This document shows positions 12,120-24,249 of a stretch of 64,000 nucleotides of DNA, one piece after another; the stretch's first letter is position 1; the number at the start of each line of letters is the position of its first letter. The notes under the pieces are model-generated. The model saw nothing but the letters and a program-made list of their open reading frames with translations, was not told where the DNA came from and ran no database searches. The position numbers and the translations under genes were made by a program. The stretch covers positions 1 to 64,000 of the forward strand of contig JAUCBJ010006595.1 of NCBI GenBank assembly GCA_032718475.1, given 5' to 3'. This stretch comes from Nemertoderma westbladi. Lineage: Eukaryota > Xenacoelomorpha > Nemertodermatida > Nemertodermatidae.

Positions 12120-12743
12120 GAGGTTATACAGGAACTGTTTCTGCAGCTGCTAACTTAACTGCTTCTGTGAAGGCAGTATAGCCCTCACAGTGATCTGCCG
12201 CCTCAGAGGCAAGAACCTCATACCTGTTGCTCAGCTGTAGTGTGAATCTGGATCTCACACTTGGCTGTTGCAACAGAGAGGACCAGTCATGCTGCGGCAA
12301 GGCAGATTTCGTTGTTCTGCTAGCATGCAGACTAAGTCTTACCTTGGCCACAATAAGGCGGTGATCACTGGAGAAGGGTCAAAGTGTAAATGCATTACAG
12401 TCTTGTATAGAGCTACTGTACTTCCTACGAAACAGAATATGGTCTATCTGGGACTTGTGACCACTGGGTCCACTATGAGTCCATAGCTTTCCAGTTCGCT
12501 TCTTGAACTGGGTTCCAGCCGAAAACAATCCATTTCCAGAGATAAAATCCTGAAGATGGACGGAATTTCGGTTGACACTATTGCTATAGACCCAGGGCGA
12601 TGTAGGTGATTGATGCAGACTTGCATTAAAGTCTCCCAGGAATGTTAAGAATGCATGCTGATCCACTCCATCAGTAGCTGCTTGTAGATTGTGGTAGAAA
12701 TTTTCCACCTCCTCTACAGGGGAAACACTAGTGGCACCTAAAC
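12120..12743 (-). pseudogene. Endonuclease (APE-type) C-terminal fragment of the RTE-like LINE
   Basis: Contains FLGDFNA (catalytic Asp/Asn block of exonuclease-endonuclease-phosphatase fold enzymes) and SQIDHILFRR (the family's D-H motif region). It then continues after a frameshift near 12,370 into the linker before RT. The N-terminal catalytic residues are absent. It would nick target DNA in an intact element. Confidence 0.8.
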
Positions 12744-13092
12744 ATCAGCTGGAGACAACACGTGACAAATGCCGAGCTTTATGGTACAATACCGCCTGTA
12801 TCAACCACCCTCCGTGAACGCAGATTAAGATTCAGTAGGCACTGCTGGCAAAGTAAAGACGAGGTCATACCAGATCTACTTTTCTGGCAACCAACTCATG
12901 GAAAGTGTAGTCGTGGAAGACTGGCCATAACATATATAAATCAACTTGAAAGGGATACTAAACTTGGGAGACATTGCGACATTGCGACATTAAACATTGC
13001 GACAACTATGGAGAATCGGGAAGCCTGGAAGTATCTCATTTCCACTGTCCGAGTTCGCTCGACCCAGTTGTAGATAGTAGTAGTAGTAGTCT
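12744..13092 (+). mobile_element. 3' end of a second RTE-like LINE, plus strand
   Basis: Encodes only the C-terminal ~110 residues of a LINE polyprotein: ELYGTIPPVSTTLRERRLRF, then HCWQSKDE, LLFWQPTHGK, GR and a final MENREAWK block. This is the same architecture as the RTE C-terminus (LYNIGGVSLV...LRFAGHC...LVLWQPHG) but a clearly different family. It ends in a (TAG)5 tail at about 13,076-13,091. Severely 5'-truncated, and head-to-head with the preceding LINE. Confidence 0.75.
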
Positions 13093-13134
13093 TATTATTA
13101 TTCCTTATTCTTAAGAATTATTCCTTCCTCAGCA

Positions 13135-13905
13135 AACACCGGTTCTGTCCAGTGTGGATGAAACTGGAAGTTTTGAGGGCCTACATTACATCAGCGCTGC
13201 TTTACGGTTCGGTGTCGTGGATAGGTGGTGACATTCGACCAATATAATCTCAGTATACCGAGGCATTAGCTGCGGCATTAGGTGTGAGGCGTAAAGTGTG
13301 TCGTAATTTGTTATTCATGGAGTCTGGTGTGTCGGATCCACAGAGTGCTATCCGGAACCGTCAGAGAGACTTCCTTTGCAGGATGTTAGAAGATGAGAGC
13401 CTCCACAGGCCACTCTTTTTTGTCCTGGATCGCTGTATAGTAGAACGGACTCCAATGGGAGTCGCGGTTGAGAAGTTGCTATTAAGTCAGGGGGATCCCA
13501 TCATAAACTCATTCTGCACTGTGAAAATTAATATCCAATGGTCTACTGCAACCGACTCCACCAAACGTAAACTCTACCTTCTGTATAACCCTACACTATC
13601 ACATCCACCTTACTTCAAACGGCGTTACAACATTCCAGAACAGAGTACAGCGCTTTATCCCGATTTCGACTCAATAGCTCCTTGGCTGTGGAGCTAGGGA
13701 GGTGGAAGAGGATTCCCAAGGAGCGCTAGATTGTAGGTGTGGGCTTATACAATCGGGGGAGCACGTGCGTCTGAATTGTGTTTTAGTGACTACGCCTCCT
13801 TCACTCTCGATTACATCCATAGAATCCCTAATGAATCTATTACCTAATGAATCTGTTACCTTTTTTATTTATCTCTTTCTCGCATTCAATTTAATATAAG
13901 TTTTG
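13135..13905 (+). pseudogene. C-terminal fragment of a LINE reverse transcriptase protein
   Basis: The open frame begins before 13,284 with an ALLYGSVSWIGGD-like segment, the usual post-RT 'LLYG..W' motif. It continues through RNRQRDFLCRMLEDE. Near 13,697 a stop and shift lead into CRCGLIQSGEHVRLNC, a CxC...H...C motif found at the extreme C-terminus of CR1/L2-type and related LINEs. No palm domain remains. Confidence 0.6.
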
Positions 13906-14013
13906 TTTTTACTTTGCTGGCAACTATTTCTGGTTTTTTTTCTAGCTCCTTTGTTTTCTTAATTATTATATCCTATTTAGTTTTATAATTATGACATTCT
14001 TAGGTTCCGCATC

Positions 14014-14892
14014 CTTGCGTGGATCCAGAGGGGGGTTGAGGGGGCTCTAGCCCCTCCCATGAGTCATGACCAGACCAGACCAGGACCAGACCATGAAGTA
14101 TACGAGGATACGATAATAATGTAATTATACCCACATTCAGTGATAATTAGAAAAACACACACTTGGATATATTAAAGGGAGCTTGCAAATGCCCAACTTC
14201 TTTATTTGTCTGTCGTTACCAACATGCAACTGATGCTCATTCTTAACAACCAACGTTGGACCTTCATCGATTATTGAAAAAAATTTAGATTAGATTAATT
14301 TTTATTTTTTTTCGCTAAAATTTTGGATAAAAAAGATGTTTTATCTAAAAACAAAGTATTGTTTTGAGATGTGTATACTGTATATTTGACCTATATATTA
14401 CATAAATAAACATTGTGGTGTTGTAGCCCTTCAAATCTAAGCCATCAAGCTTGCTCTTAGTACTAGCTTCCCAAATTATTTGCCCATATAGTGAATATTC
14501 ACCATTGATCGAAATCCACCATGTTAGAAATGCCTGCGTTTCATAAACAGAGATTGCCTAAGGCCAACCCTGTATGTAGGTCACGAGTAGAGCCAGAATA
14601 GTGTCAGGCGTATAATATCAAATATATACTGGCAGTCAAATGAGGTTGATATTAGATATCAGAAAATAGCCCTCAGATTTGGAATCTCTATTACATTCGC
14701 CATACCACAGGAGGAGATTATAAAAAAAAGTAAGGATCCAAAATAGGGATCGCTAACACCTCCTCCTCCCTTACCTAAAAATAATAATCCACCACCAGGG
14801 AGGAGGGCCTCGCATAGTTAGGATTGTGCCCTCGGCCTCTGATTATGCTCCACCTCAGCCCCTCCCTTAGCAAATTCCTGAATCCGCCCCTG
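14014..14892. mobile_element. Decayed hAT-like non-autonomous element (tentative)
   Basis: The right end (about 14,850-14,892) reads, on the reverse strand, CAGGGGCGGATTCAGGAATT followed by a G-rich block. This is the widespread hAT terminus. The left end (about 14,014-14,060) has GCGTGGATCCAGAGGGGGG, a degenerate version in inverted orientation, also followed by a G-rich then C-rich block. No transposase frame inside and no clear 8-bp target duplication. Confidence 0.4.
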
Positions 14893-14904
14893 CCCCCCCC
14901 CCTA

Positions 14905-16183
14905 ATTAATTTAAATTAATGTCATTAATGGTTAATGTTAACACAATATATAGTTCAAATAAGCATTTGTATTTATACCTAAAGTAATGTCATTAATGGT
15001 TAATGTTAACACAATATATAGTTCAAATAAGCGTTTGTATATATAATTAATTTAATGTCATTAATGGTTAATGTTAACACAATATATAGTTCAAATAAGC
15101 ATTTGTATATATAACTAAAGTGACGCCATTAAAGGTTAGTTAACACAATATATAGTTCAAATAAGCATTTGTATATATACCTAAAGTAATGTCATTAATG
15201 GTTAATGTTAACACAATAGATAGTTCAAATAAGCATTTGTATATATACCTAAAGTAATGTCATTAATGGTTAATGTTAACACAATATATAGTTCAAATAA
15301 GCATTTGTATATATAACTAAAGTGACGCCATTAAATTTTAGTTATTTCAATATATAGTTCAAATAAGCATTTGTATATATACCTAAAGTAATGTCATTAA
15401 TGGTTAATGTTAACACAATATATAGTTCAAATAAGCATTTGTATATATAACTAAAGTGACGCCATTAAAGGTTAGTTAACACAATATATAGTTCAAATAA
15501 GCATTTGTATATATACCTAAAGTAATGTCATTAATGGTTAATGTTAACACAATATATAGTTCAAATAAGCATTTGTATATGTAACTAAAGTGACGCCATT
15601 AAAGGTTAGTTAACACAATATATAGTTCAAATAAGCATTTGTATATATACCTAAAGTAATGTCAATAATGGTTAATGTTAACACAATATATAGTTCAAAT
15701 AAGCATTTGTATATATAACTAAAGTGACGACATTAAAGGTTAGTTAACACAATATATAGTTCAAATAAGCATTTGTATATATACCTAAAGTAATGTCATT
15801 AATGGTTAATGTTAACACAATATATAGTTCAAATAAGCATTTGTATATATACCTAAAGTAATGTCATTAATGGTTAATGTTAACACAATATATAGTTCAA
15901 ATAAGCATTTGTATATATAACTAAATTGACGCCATTAAAGGTTAGTTAACACAATATATAGTTCAAATAAGCATTTGTATATATACCTAAAGTAATGTCA
16001 TTAATGGTTAATGTTAACACAATATATAGTTCAAATAAGCATTTGTATATATACCTAAAGTAATGTCATTAATGGTTAATGTTAACACAATATATAGTTC
16101 AAATAAGCATTTGTATATATAACTAAATTGACGCCATTAAAGGTTAGTTAACACAATAAATAGATCAAAAAAAAATTGTATAA
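14905..16183 (+). repeat. AT-rich satellite of about 19 units (66 and 68 bp)
   Basis: Type A units (~68 bp) start TAATGTCATTAATGGTTAAT; type B units (~66 bp) start TGACGCCATTAAAGGTTAGT. Both share an AATATATAGTTCAAATAAGC core. The order is A A A B A A B A B A B A B A A B A A B, with the last unit truncated. Units preceding B usually end AACTAAA, whereas those preceding A end ACCTAAAG. That shows higher-order AB/AAB duplication. Not protein-coding. Confidence 0.95.
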
Positions 16184-17430
16184 GGAATGTGAATTGTGAA
16201 TTCCGCTTTTATATATTATATTTATTGGGTTGGCTAAGTGGTGCCCTTTCATGTTTTAACGTGACTCCCAAAACATTATATAAAAGTAAGGTACTGTAGG
16301 GGGTACGAACGGTGACTTTATTCTGAAAAAAAGTATGTTGCGCGTAACTCCGCGGTCCGCCGTTCCCACAGTTCTTACATATCGGTATCTCATCTCAGCG
16401 AGAATGATCCAAAACAGATGATCAATAAAATGACAAAAATATAAGTAAACATTATTTCATATATTCACCAAAGTAAAGATAAAAAACTTAATTTTGTTCA
16501 AAACTAATCATTCTCTAAACATCATTAATAAACAAGTAAACTGTGATATTATTGAAATTTCAATAATAAATGTATAAACTAACAAAGTTTCACCAGAAAA
16601 CGTATATACCTTAAAATATAATGAAAAGGCTTAGTAGTGTCGGTAATAAGACGATTGCCTCCTAAGGAGAAGATACTTACCCTCCGAGACAATAGCCCAA
16701 AGGGTATTTACTAACCCGGTTTCACTCTTTTATAATTATTTGGAAATAATTGATAATTTTTTTATTATTATTAGTTATAAATAAAATATAAAATCATAGT
16801 AGTTGGATATTTCGACAACTTCCATTTAGCTAACAGAGGCTTTTTTAAATTAATTAAATTAAATATATTTTTTAATTGTTTTGACGATCTAGAAACATTT
16901 ACAAATATTTTTAATATGGTTTTTCAATTGAATTATGCTTCAATAATGTTCGGTCTTAGTGAAAATATAATTGAATAAAATTTTTGTTTGATTGACGGGA
17001 GTGGCAGTGGCATCATGTAGGCCTTTATAAGAGTCATGATAGGAAATTGTCCTGGGGGCATCCGAGTTAAAATGTCCTGACGCAATAATTGTCCGGGGGG
17101 CAATTCTCCTAATGACAGAGTTGCCACAACTGGTGCCTGCACCGCTAACAAAGATTTTAAGTATAAACAGCCCTTTATTTGCATTTTTGGAATATTGTCT
17201 CTGGTAACTAAACAATTCAGCACCAGGTATAAATTTTAACTATTAGAACAAATATTTCTCCATTAAGTCTCAGCTGGTGTAACAAGGAATAATAAAGAGC
17301 CAAAATATTGTCAATAGGGATTAGTACATGAGTATGATTGTATCCTGGTTAAATGAATTAATATTTTTTAACCTCCACATTAGACTTAATTAATTATGTA
17401 AGATTGCATTTTATAAGTTTCTAATTAATT
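16184..17430. other. AT-rich, no gene recognised
   Basis: A minus-strand open frame at 16,933-17,223 in two registers has a duplicated CC(C)CxGGACAATT-like motif but no recognisable domain. At 16,227 TTGGGTTGGCTAA resembles a mariner terminus, but no partner end was found. Confidence 0.35.
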
Positions 17431-17585
17431 AAATAAATTGGAGATGAGCTGTTGCAACTGTAAATAAATTGGAGATGAGCTGTTGCAACTGTAAATAAAT
17501 TGGAGATGAGCTGTTGCAACTGTAAATAAATTGAAGATGAGCTGTTGCAACTGTAAATAAATTGGAGATGAGCTGTTGCAACTGT
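17431..17585 (+). repeat. 31-bp minisatellite, 5 copies
   Basis: Five near-perfect copies of a unit starting AAATAAATTGGAGATGAGCT. Only one G-to-A difference was seen (unit 4), so it is recent. Confidence 0.95.
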
Positions 17586-18201
17586 AATTATGTAAATTAG
17601 TATTCTTCGTCTTATTAATTAATAAATTATGTATCTTCCAAATCATAAGCTTTAGTGCACTCCATCATTATGTCGACGACAATAATAATGTGGTATATGA
17701 ATTATATAGGAAGTATAGATTACCTACATTTTTCGCTAAAATACATGAAATTCTATGATTCAAGGTTATTTAATTACATTTAATTAATACCATCAATGTG
17801 GAAACCTATGGATGGAAAATCTATGGGAAAATGTGATAAGCTCAGGTCATTCCAGGATTTTTGCACATTACATTATTTCAAATGAAATATTCTTCAGATC
17901 AGAAGCAATAATTCTCCATCCTGAAATTTCTTATTATTTATTCGGAACTACTTGACAACAAAATGCTAATTAAATAGGAATTATATGTAAAATAGTGATG
18001 TAAATAGCACGAAAAGTATTGAATAATGTTATAGAAACTATATCATAATACATGTTTATATAAACCGGAAAAAATTATAAAGAAAATAAAGAAAGTAAAT
18101 GTCCCTAAACCAATTTGTTATACAGTATCTAGTTCACATATCAGAAAAGGAATGTATCTGGTGTCGATCAGTTTTTCGTATCATCTCTGCAATAGTTCCC
18201 A
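17586..18201. other. AT-rich spacer, no gene recognised
   Basis: Lies 3' of the minus-strand Ly6-like gene; no repeats or open frames of note. Confidence 0.4.
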
Positions 18202-18207
18202 TTTATT
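18202..18207 (-). terminator. Polyadenylation signal AATAAA of the Ly6-like gene
   Basis: AATAAA on the minus strand, 20 bases beyond the stop codon. This implies a very short 3' UTR if used. Confidence 0.45.
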
Positions 18208-18227
18208 TGTTGTCTGAGAGTGTTTAC

Positions 18228-18860
18228 TTACAGAAAGTTGACAAGGAACACCATAATACTCAATGGAGCAACTTTGCAGGAACTACTTGGAACGATTGTC
18301 GTGGTGTTGGTAGCAGTAGGAGTTGTTATTGCTGTGGTAGTAGTGGTATCTTTCATCCACACATTTAGTGGACATTCCGTTTCTGTACAACAATGGTTTT
18401 GACAAATATCAGATGTTATTGTTAACTCTCCTTTTAGGCTATCTGTGATTCGATATATCGTAACCAGGATTTCGTTGTCATAGCCATCAAACCCCTTTCC
18501 TATGAGCTTAGTACATTCTTCTTCGGTTAGCTGAACACAGTCGTCCTTTTCTTGGAAACAACTGTTTTGAATGACATTCACGGATATCTCTACATCATCG
18601 CTGTTGTGAGCTGTAACTATACGTGAAAATGTTCCACATTCATAACATTCTATTGCAGACATTCGCGGTTCCGCTAGAATGAAATGGCCAGGCAGATATT
18701 CCCAGGTGCCATCGTTCCCTAACTGGTCCACTTTTGATTCGTATTCTTTTGCTAATTCTTTACTGTCAGAAATGAAAGTGGTATTTGTTGACTCCAGACA
18801 TGAAAGGGACATGCAGTTGGTAATTTGTAACGATATGTAGAAGAAATAGATGATTTTCAT
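18228..18860 (-). CDS. Predicted GPI-anchored, cysteine-rich surface protein with Ly6/uPAR-like end
   Basis: 210 codons from the ATG at 18,860. A non-ATG frame continues 11 codons upstream, but this start places a hydrophobic signal peptide at residues 1-16 (KIIYFFYISLQ). The mature part has about a dozen cysteines, including CYEC and a terminal NHCCTETECPL. Paired cysteines followed by a final Cys are the signature end of three-finger LU domains (normally CCxxDxCN). A Thr-rich stalk follows (TTTTTAITTPTATNTTT, a likely mucin-type O-glycosylation site), then SSS and a hydrophobic tail with no basic anchor, as in GPI signals. The product should sit outside the plasma membrane. No intron interrupts it, unlike most LU genes. 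Signal, stalk and tail are clear; the LU assignment is tentative and the ligand unknown. Confidence 0.65.
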   Translation of the reverse strand: MKIIYFFYISLQITNCMSLSCLESTNTTFISDSKELAKEYESKVDQLGNDGTWEYLPGHFILAEPRMSAIECYECGTFSRIVTAHNSDDVEISVNVIQNSCFQEKDDCVQLTEEECTKLIGKGFDGYDNEILVTIYRITDSLKGELTITSDICQNHCCTETECPLNVWMKDTTTTTAITTPTATNTTTIVPSSSCKVAPLSIMVFLVNFL

Positions 18861-19248
18861 CTTTGTTAATTCACATGTCCCTGAGCAGAACACCGTAGGT
18901 GTAACGATATGTTTGATTAATTACCATATAGTAATTATAGTAATTGAGTACCGTATAAATGACCTCCTTAATAATAGTTTATAGTTTATTTACATAATTT
19001 GGAGAAGTTAAGTCTTTTTTAAGCGGCTTATTAAACTATAATAAAATAATCAAATACTCAGAAAACATCAAACAGTGTACGAAAGGTATATTATTTCGTT
19101 TACATTTGTCTCTCAGTATTGGCAAGAAGAATTACATCGTTCCCACTTTATCAGTTTCTACGATCTACTTTAAACTTATACAGTATTTACAACTTCTTAG
19201 ATACTTCGTTTAGTAACACCTGTTCATTAACTTTATTATTTTACACAA

Positions 19249-19497
<249 letters not shown>

Positions 19498-19842
19498 TGC
19501 ATACGAAAAAACGAATGTAGCATTGATACGGAAAGAAAATATAGAAATGAAAAATATATACATTGTCATACGTACAGTTGTAGTAAATATAATGTAATGT
19601 ACCAAAGGAAGAAGAACAAAAAAAAATACATAAATATGGCACAATATAATAATTTAAGAGAATTATGACGTACAAACAAACTTTAATATATAGTCCAGCT
19701 CCTCATTTGTGAAGCCCGGTATACACAGGTTATAGCGACACTCAACTAATTCTCTTACAACCCTACAGTAGCTATATCTGATCCGCTAGGATTACAAAAC
19801 CACCGTGGACTCTTAAACATGTTGTGTTACGATCATTCACAT

Positions 19843-21960
19843 TTACGTTGACCATTGCTGCAATATTGTATAGGTTCCTACCAGAAACAGGTCTACAATC
19901 GAAAAGAGATAGATTCTCAAGGAAGAAATTAACGATGGCTTATCCATACTGGACGATAACACACATTTTGCAAACCCTACAAATCTCGAACACAGCATGA
20001 CAAAAGGATGCTGAAAGGGATTCAGATGTTCAACGATGTACCTGTGTGTATTATATGGGAGATGCCAGGTAGTTCTCAAATTATTGTTCCAAGCAGTTAC
20101 GAGCCGCACATAAGCATCTGACCAGATGTCCCTTAATCCATTTCCATAGAAATTAGTTGTATAAACTCTATGCAACTCTGACTGAGTAGCTGGGTGTGCA
20201 AAAGAGAATTCTTGGCGGAGACAATTCATCATCCCGATGAAACTTCCCCGTTTAAGACAGAGATCTCTATCAAACTTGTTCGAGTAGTGGAACATATTGC
20301 CGAGATGTTTCATTTCCTTTACCCATGGAAGTTTGTCACCATTGAGCACGATCTAGAATCTGGGATTTTAGGATCGACATTGGTGCTAAATTTCATTCTG
20401 TTTTTTTCTGGCAAAATCAGAACAAAGGTTAACCAGATACTGTAGACCTGTGATGGATGGACAAAAAAGCAGAATATCGTCTGCATAGACAACAATCCTG
20501 AAATACCTTGAACCAATGTGACAACCAACACCAGCTTGACGCAACTTGATTATCAACTTGTTAACAATAACACAAAACAGGATTGGTGAAGCCACCGATC
20601 CTTTGTCTAACTCCATTAGTAATTCTAAACTGCTCCGAAGAAGCTCTATTCCATTTTACAGAGCTTAACCGACCCACATAAATTGAAATTAATGTCCGTA
20701 AAAATATGGCCGAAAAAGCTTTCTTTAGAAGTTCAAGGAAAAGTGAACACCACACGATCAAATCAAATGCCTTTGAAAGACCCATAATGCAACCAAAAAC
20801 AGGCGTGGAAAACGGGAATAGAATTAAATCACTTCTATAGCTGTCCAAGAACACATACTGTCTGACTCACAGTCCATGTTTTTCCACATAACTTTTTGAT
20901 TTCAGCGAAAATGTTTTGCTTATCATACAAAAGGCTTTCTAATAGTTTTTCTCTACGCATCTGATCGGCACAGCCCTTCAGATGGCGTACTGCGTACTTA
21001 TATTGCGACTTCGCAACTCTCCTAAGATTAAACAGATTACCATTCTCGCACAAGGCTTTCCAGCGGCACGCCACATTCCATCCCAAAACATCCCTTTCCT
21101 TATATGGATGAACATATTCATTCCAACCAGCAAGGACTGGTGTGGAACCCTTTTGGGCGGGTGGACTGGAATGCTGGAGAAACTGAGTAGATTCTGACAG
21201 TGTATCAGCAATACAAGCAGCAATGCTGTCAATCCAACTAAATGTGGTCCGCATCCGTACAAAACAAATTATCACACGCAATTCACGGCTCATCAATGAC
21301 TGTGCTTAAGTTCTCCTTAATATAATCATTAAACATTTTCTTTTGATCGTTATCAGCTTTGTTGCAACAGGGTCAGCCCGATAAATTAGGAGGTGCCTCA
21401 CTTAATCTGACTAAGGAATCCACATTAAACTTCATATAGACAGGGCTATGATTTGAATTATTCGAACCATTATTTTGGTGAATAACGCCTCTTTTAAAAC
21501 AGAAGTCTACCAAACCACTGGAGAAAAGAAAATAGTCTAGTGCGGAGGTGAATAAATTACCGTTTAATATATTCACAGGTCATACGTAGAGTCGATATAA
21601 AATTGATCCCAAAGTCTAAAGACCGAATTGTCGTGTATAAAATTATTCAGAATATTAACATTTAAAGTATCACGTGAAAAATCAGCATTAAAATCACCCA
21701 CGAAGTAAAATATTCGGAGTATCTAGTTGAACAATTAAATTGTTGATATCCTGTAATAGTGTTAAAAATTCATCAGAATTGACTGTTGTAGATCTGCTGC
21801 CAATGTCTACAAGAAAATATACATTCAAAATTACGAAAAAACGACAAAAAAAACGAAGAATTAAGTGGTCTAACATCCATGTCGAATTAACATAAGAGTT
21901 TAAACGGAGCAATGGATGGGTGGTGTATATAGAAAAAACTCAGTTTCTTGCTATATTTCG
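19843..21960 (-). mobile_element. Decayed CR1/Jockey-type LINE, minus strand
   Basis: Order on the minus strand: endonuclease fragment (21,912-21,380, with a GDFNADF block at about 21,680 reached by a frameshift, and an SNHSPV end motif); spacer with a GWNEYVHPYK motif (about 21,180); RT with LSKAFD (motif A, about 20,760), TNGVRQ (about 20,610) and VVYADDIL (motif C, about 20,490); then the C-terminal domain (20,349-19,843) with LPWVKEMKHLGNM, LKRGSFIG and FYGNGL. At least five frameshifts were seen. The endonuclease N-terminus and any ORF1 are missing. Confidence 0.8.
20386..20854 (-). pseudogene. RT palm domain of the CR1/Jockey-type LINE
   Basis: Contains motif A LSKAFD, the B-motif region (GVRQ, then SPILF after a one-base shift near 20,595-20,610) and the catalytic YADD at about 20,490. 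The shift between motifs B and C breaks the frame, so no enzyme is made. Confidence 0.8.
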
Positions 21961-22274
21961 ATCTCCTTACGGATGACCGTCTTCAGGCTGTAATTTAATA
22001 ACCGGTACGTTGGCCTATCAGAAATTATAAATTGCACTAATTTGAAAATCCCGCTAAAGGTCAAATTGAAAACATTACATGGAGTTAATAGTCTACTGTA
22101 GAATTAATGAGCGAAGACGATATGTATGAAAGGATAAATGTATAATTAAATTAAGTATATGTAGTAGTTTTGTAGTAGAAGCTTGAATATTTTGTTCTAA
22201 TTTCTAATTTAATTTCCTTTAACTATTTTCACATTGGTGCATTTCTTGTAGACTAGAACAACTACTACAATGGA
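21961..22274. other. Spacer between two LINEs, nothing recognised
   Basis: AT-rich sequence between the 5' remnant of the minus LINE and the truncated 5' end of the plus-strand RTE-like copy. Confidence 0.4.
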
Positions 22275-23447
22275 AGATGGTGCCAGTTCCCAAGAAGGGC
22301 AACCTAACACTCTATGGTTCTTTTCGGGGAATCTCATTGATCTCGATTGCTGCAAAGCTATACAATAGAATTATATTAAATCACATCAGGGATCCCATTG
22401 AGATACTGCTCCGTGGAAATCAGAATGGGTTCCGTAAAGGTCGTGGGACCATGGAGCCCATTTTGGCACTTAGAAGGATAATTTAAGAGTTATCAAAAAA
22501 GAAAGACAGGCATCTAGCTGTTATCTTTATTGACTTCTTCAAGGCCTTTGATTCAGTCTCTCGCTCACATATGTTCAGCATACTTTCATTATATGGGATT
22601 CCTGATGAAATGATTGCACCAATCAGATCAGTATACGATGGTTCGACAACATTTGTATCTACTGTTGACGGTGACACAGAACCATTTGAAGTGTTATGGG
22701 GCGTCCTCCAGGGAGACACACTTGCACTACTCTTGTTCATAATTGTGGTTGACTATGTTCTACGCATGTCCTTAGATCATCATAATGATGATGGGGGTGG
22801 TGATAACTCCACCTACTGGCTCCAGAAGTCGAGGAAATCCTGCCAAGTACCTAACTGATCTAGACTTTGCTGATACGCTCGAATACGTAAGGGAAAGGCA
22901 TGGGCAGCCTTGAATAGGCTTTCCAGGATTTGGAAGTCACCTAGAATTAATCGGAAACTTAAGGTTCGATTATTTAGAGCAGCAGTAGTTCCAGTACTCC
23001 TCTACGGGAGTCCATGCTGGGCTCTAACTGCTGAGGACACCAAATCTCTGGATGGCACATTTACAAGAATGCTACGCCGAGTACATTGTGTCAAGTACAA
23101 TGCACACATCTCCAACCAGACACTATATAACATTGGAGGTGTCTCATTGGTTCCCCCAAGCTTGACACTAGAACAAAATCGCCTCCGCTTTGCAGGACAT
23201 TGCTTTCGCCGTGAGGACCAGCCAGTGCATAATCTTGTACTTTGGCAGCCTCATGGAGTGAATAAGCATGGTGGACAGCCCATGACTTTCTTGAGACGCA
23301 TCTTAAAGGACACTGGCCTTAAAGATGCCGATGATCTAGCAAATGTCATGGGTGATAGGGAGTTGTGGCGGTGCAATTTTGTTGACAAGCCGGCACAGCA
23401 TTCTTAAAAATGCAGCTGCAATGCAGCATGCCGATCCTAGTAGTAGT
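22275..23447 (+). pseudogene. RTE-like LINE, tandem copy 1 (RT to 3' end, internally deleted)
   Basis: Starts within RT at VPVPKKGN, has an in-frame TAA at 22,484-22,486, then VDFFKAFDSVS (motif A) and GVLQGDTLA. Just after LDFAD (about 22,870) about 240 bp that are present in the 10-12 kb copy are missing. The C-terminal domain resumes (NRLSRIWKSPRINRKLKVRLF, WALTAED, LRFAGHC, LWQPHG) and ends with the CCGATCCTAGTAGTAG 3' end. Nucleotide identity to the minus-strand copy at 10-12 kb is high. Confidence 0.85.
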
Positions 23448-24249
23448 TGCTGATGACTTAGGAGTACTCTCAGAATCAATAGAGGGAGCCCAACGTCTTC
23501 TCGGCTCGTTAGAACAGGCTGCTTCTAGTGTTGTTCTTTTTATTAACTCCAGAAAGACCAAAATTTTGACAGTTAACTTTGAAAGTCCTCAGCAAGTCTC
23601 TGACCGGATGAGAGCATAAGCTCAAAGGATGGTATGCTTGAGCATGTGGACGAATTCTGTTACCTGGGATCCGTAAGAATTCGAATACGTAAGGGAAAGG
23701 CATGGGCAGCCTTGAATAGGCTTTCCAGGATTTGGAAGTCACATAGAATTCATCGGAAACTTAAGGTCCGACTATATAGAGCAGCAGTAGTTCCAGTACT
23801 CCTTTATGGGAGTCCATACTGGGCTCTAACTGGTGAGGACACCAAATCTCTGGATGGCACATTCACAAGAATTCTACGCCGGGTTCACTGCGTCAAGTAC
23901 AATGCACACAGCTCCAACCAGACACTATATAACATTGGAGGTTTCTCATTAGTTCCCGCAAGCTTGACACTAGAACAAAGCCACCTCCGCTTTGCAGGAC
24001 ATTGTATTCGCCGTGAGGACCAGCCAGTGCATAATCTTGTGCATTGGTGGCCTCATGGAGTGAATAAGCATGGTGGACAGCCCATGACTTTCTTGAGACG
24101 CATCTTAAAGGACACTGGCCTTAAAGATGCCGATGATCTAGCAAATGTCATGGGTGATAGGGAGTTGTGGCGGTGCAATTTTGTTGACAAGCCGGCACAG
24201 CATTCTTAAAAATGCAGCTGCAATGCAGCATGCCGATCCTAGTAGTAGT
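23448..24249 (+). pseudogene. RTE-like LINE, tandem copy 2 (802-bp 3' segment)
   Basis: Begins at GCTGATGACTTAGG inside motif C, directly after the TAGTAGTAGTT end of copy 1. It runs through thumb and C-terminal domain to the same 3' end. A small deletion near 23,614-23,680 shifts frame. Its last ~100 bases and first ~110 bases are identical to those of its neighbours. Confidence 0.85.

Larger units (their letters stand above)
10072..12743 (-). mobile_element. RTE-like non-LTR retrotransposon, 5'-truncated
   Basis: Minus-strand order: C-terminal half of an AP-type endonuclease (12,740-12,120), RT (12,054-10,441), C-terminal region and a 3' end at 10,072-10,089 consisting of a short TAG repeat. 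RTE elements characteristically end in short tandem repeats instead of poly-A. The same 3' end occurs at 23.44, 24.25 and 25.06 kb. Its tail abuts BEL copy D, so it probably inserted there. The endonuclease N-terminus is missing. Confidence 0.85.

Noticed and set aside
14905-16183. CRISPR-like array
   Set aside because: Head-to-tail units without unique spacers in a eukaryotic context; a satellite.
16220-16260. Mariner terminus (TTGGGTTGGCTAA)
   Set aside because: No second inverted end or transposase sequence found; the match is too short.
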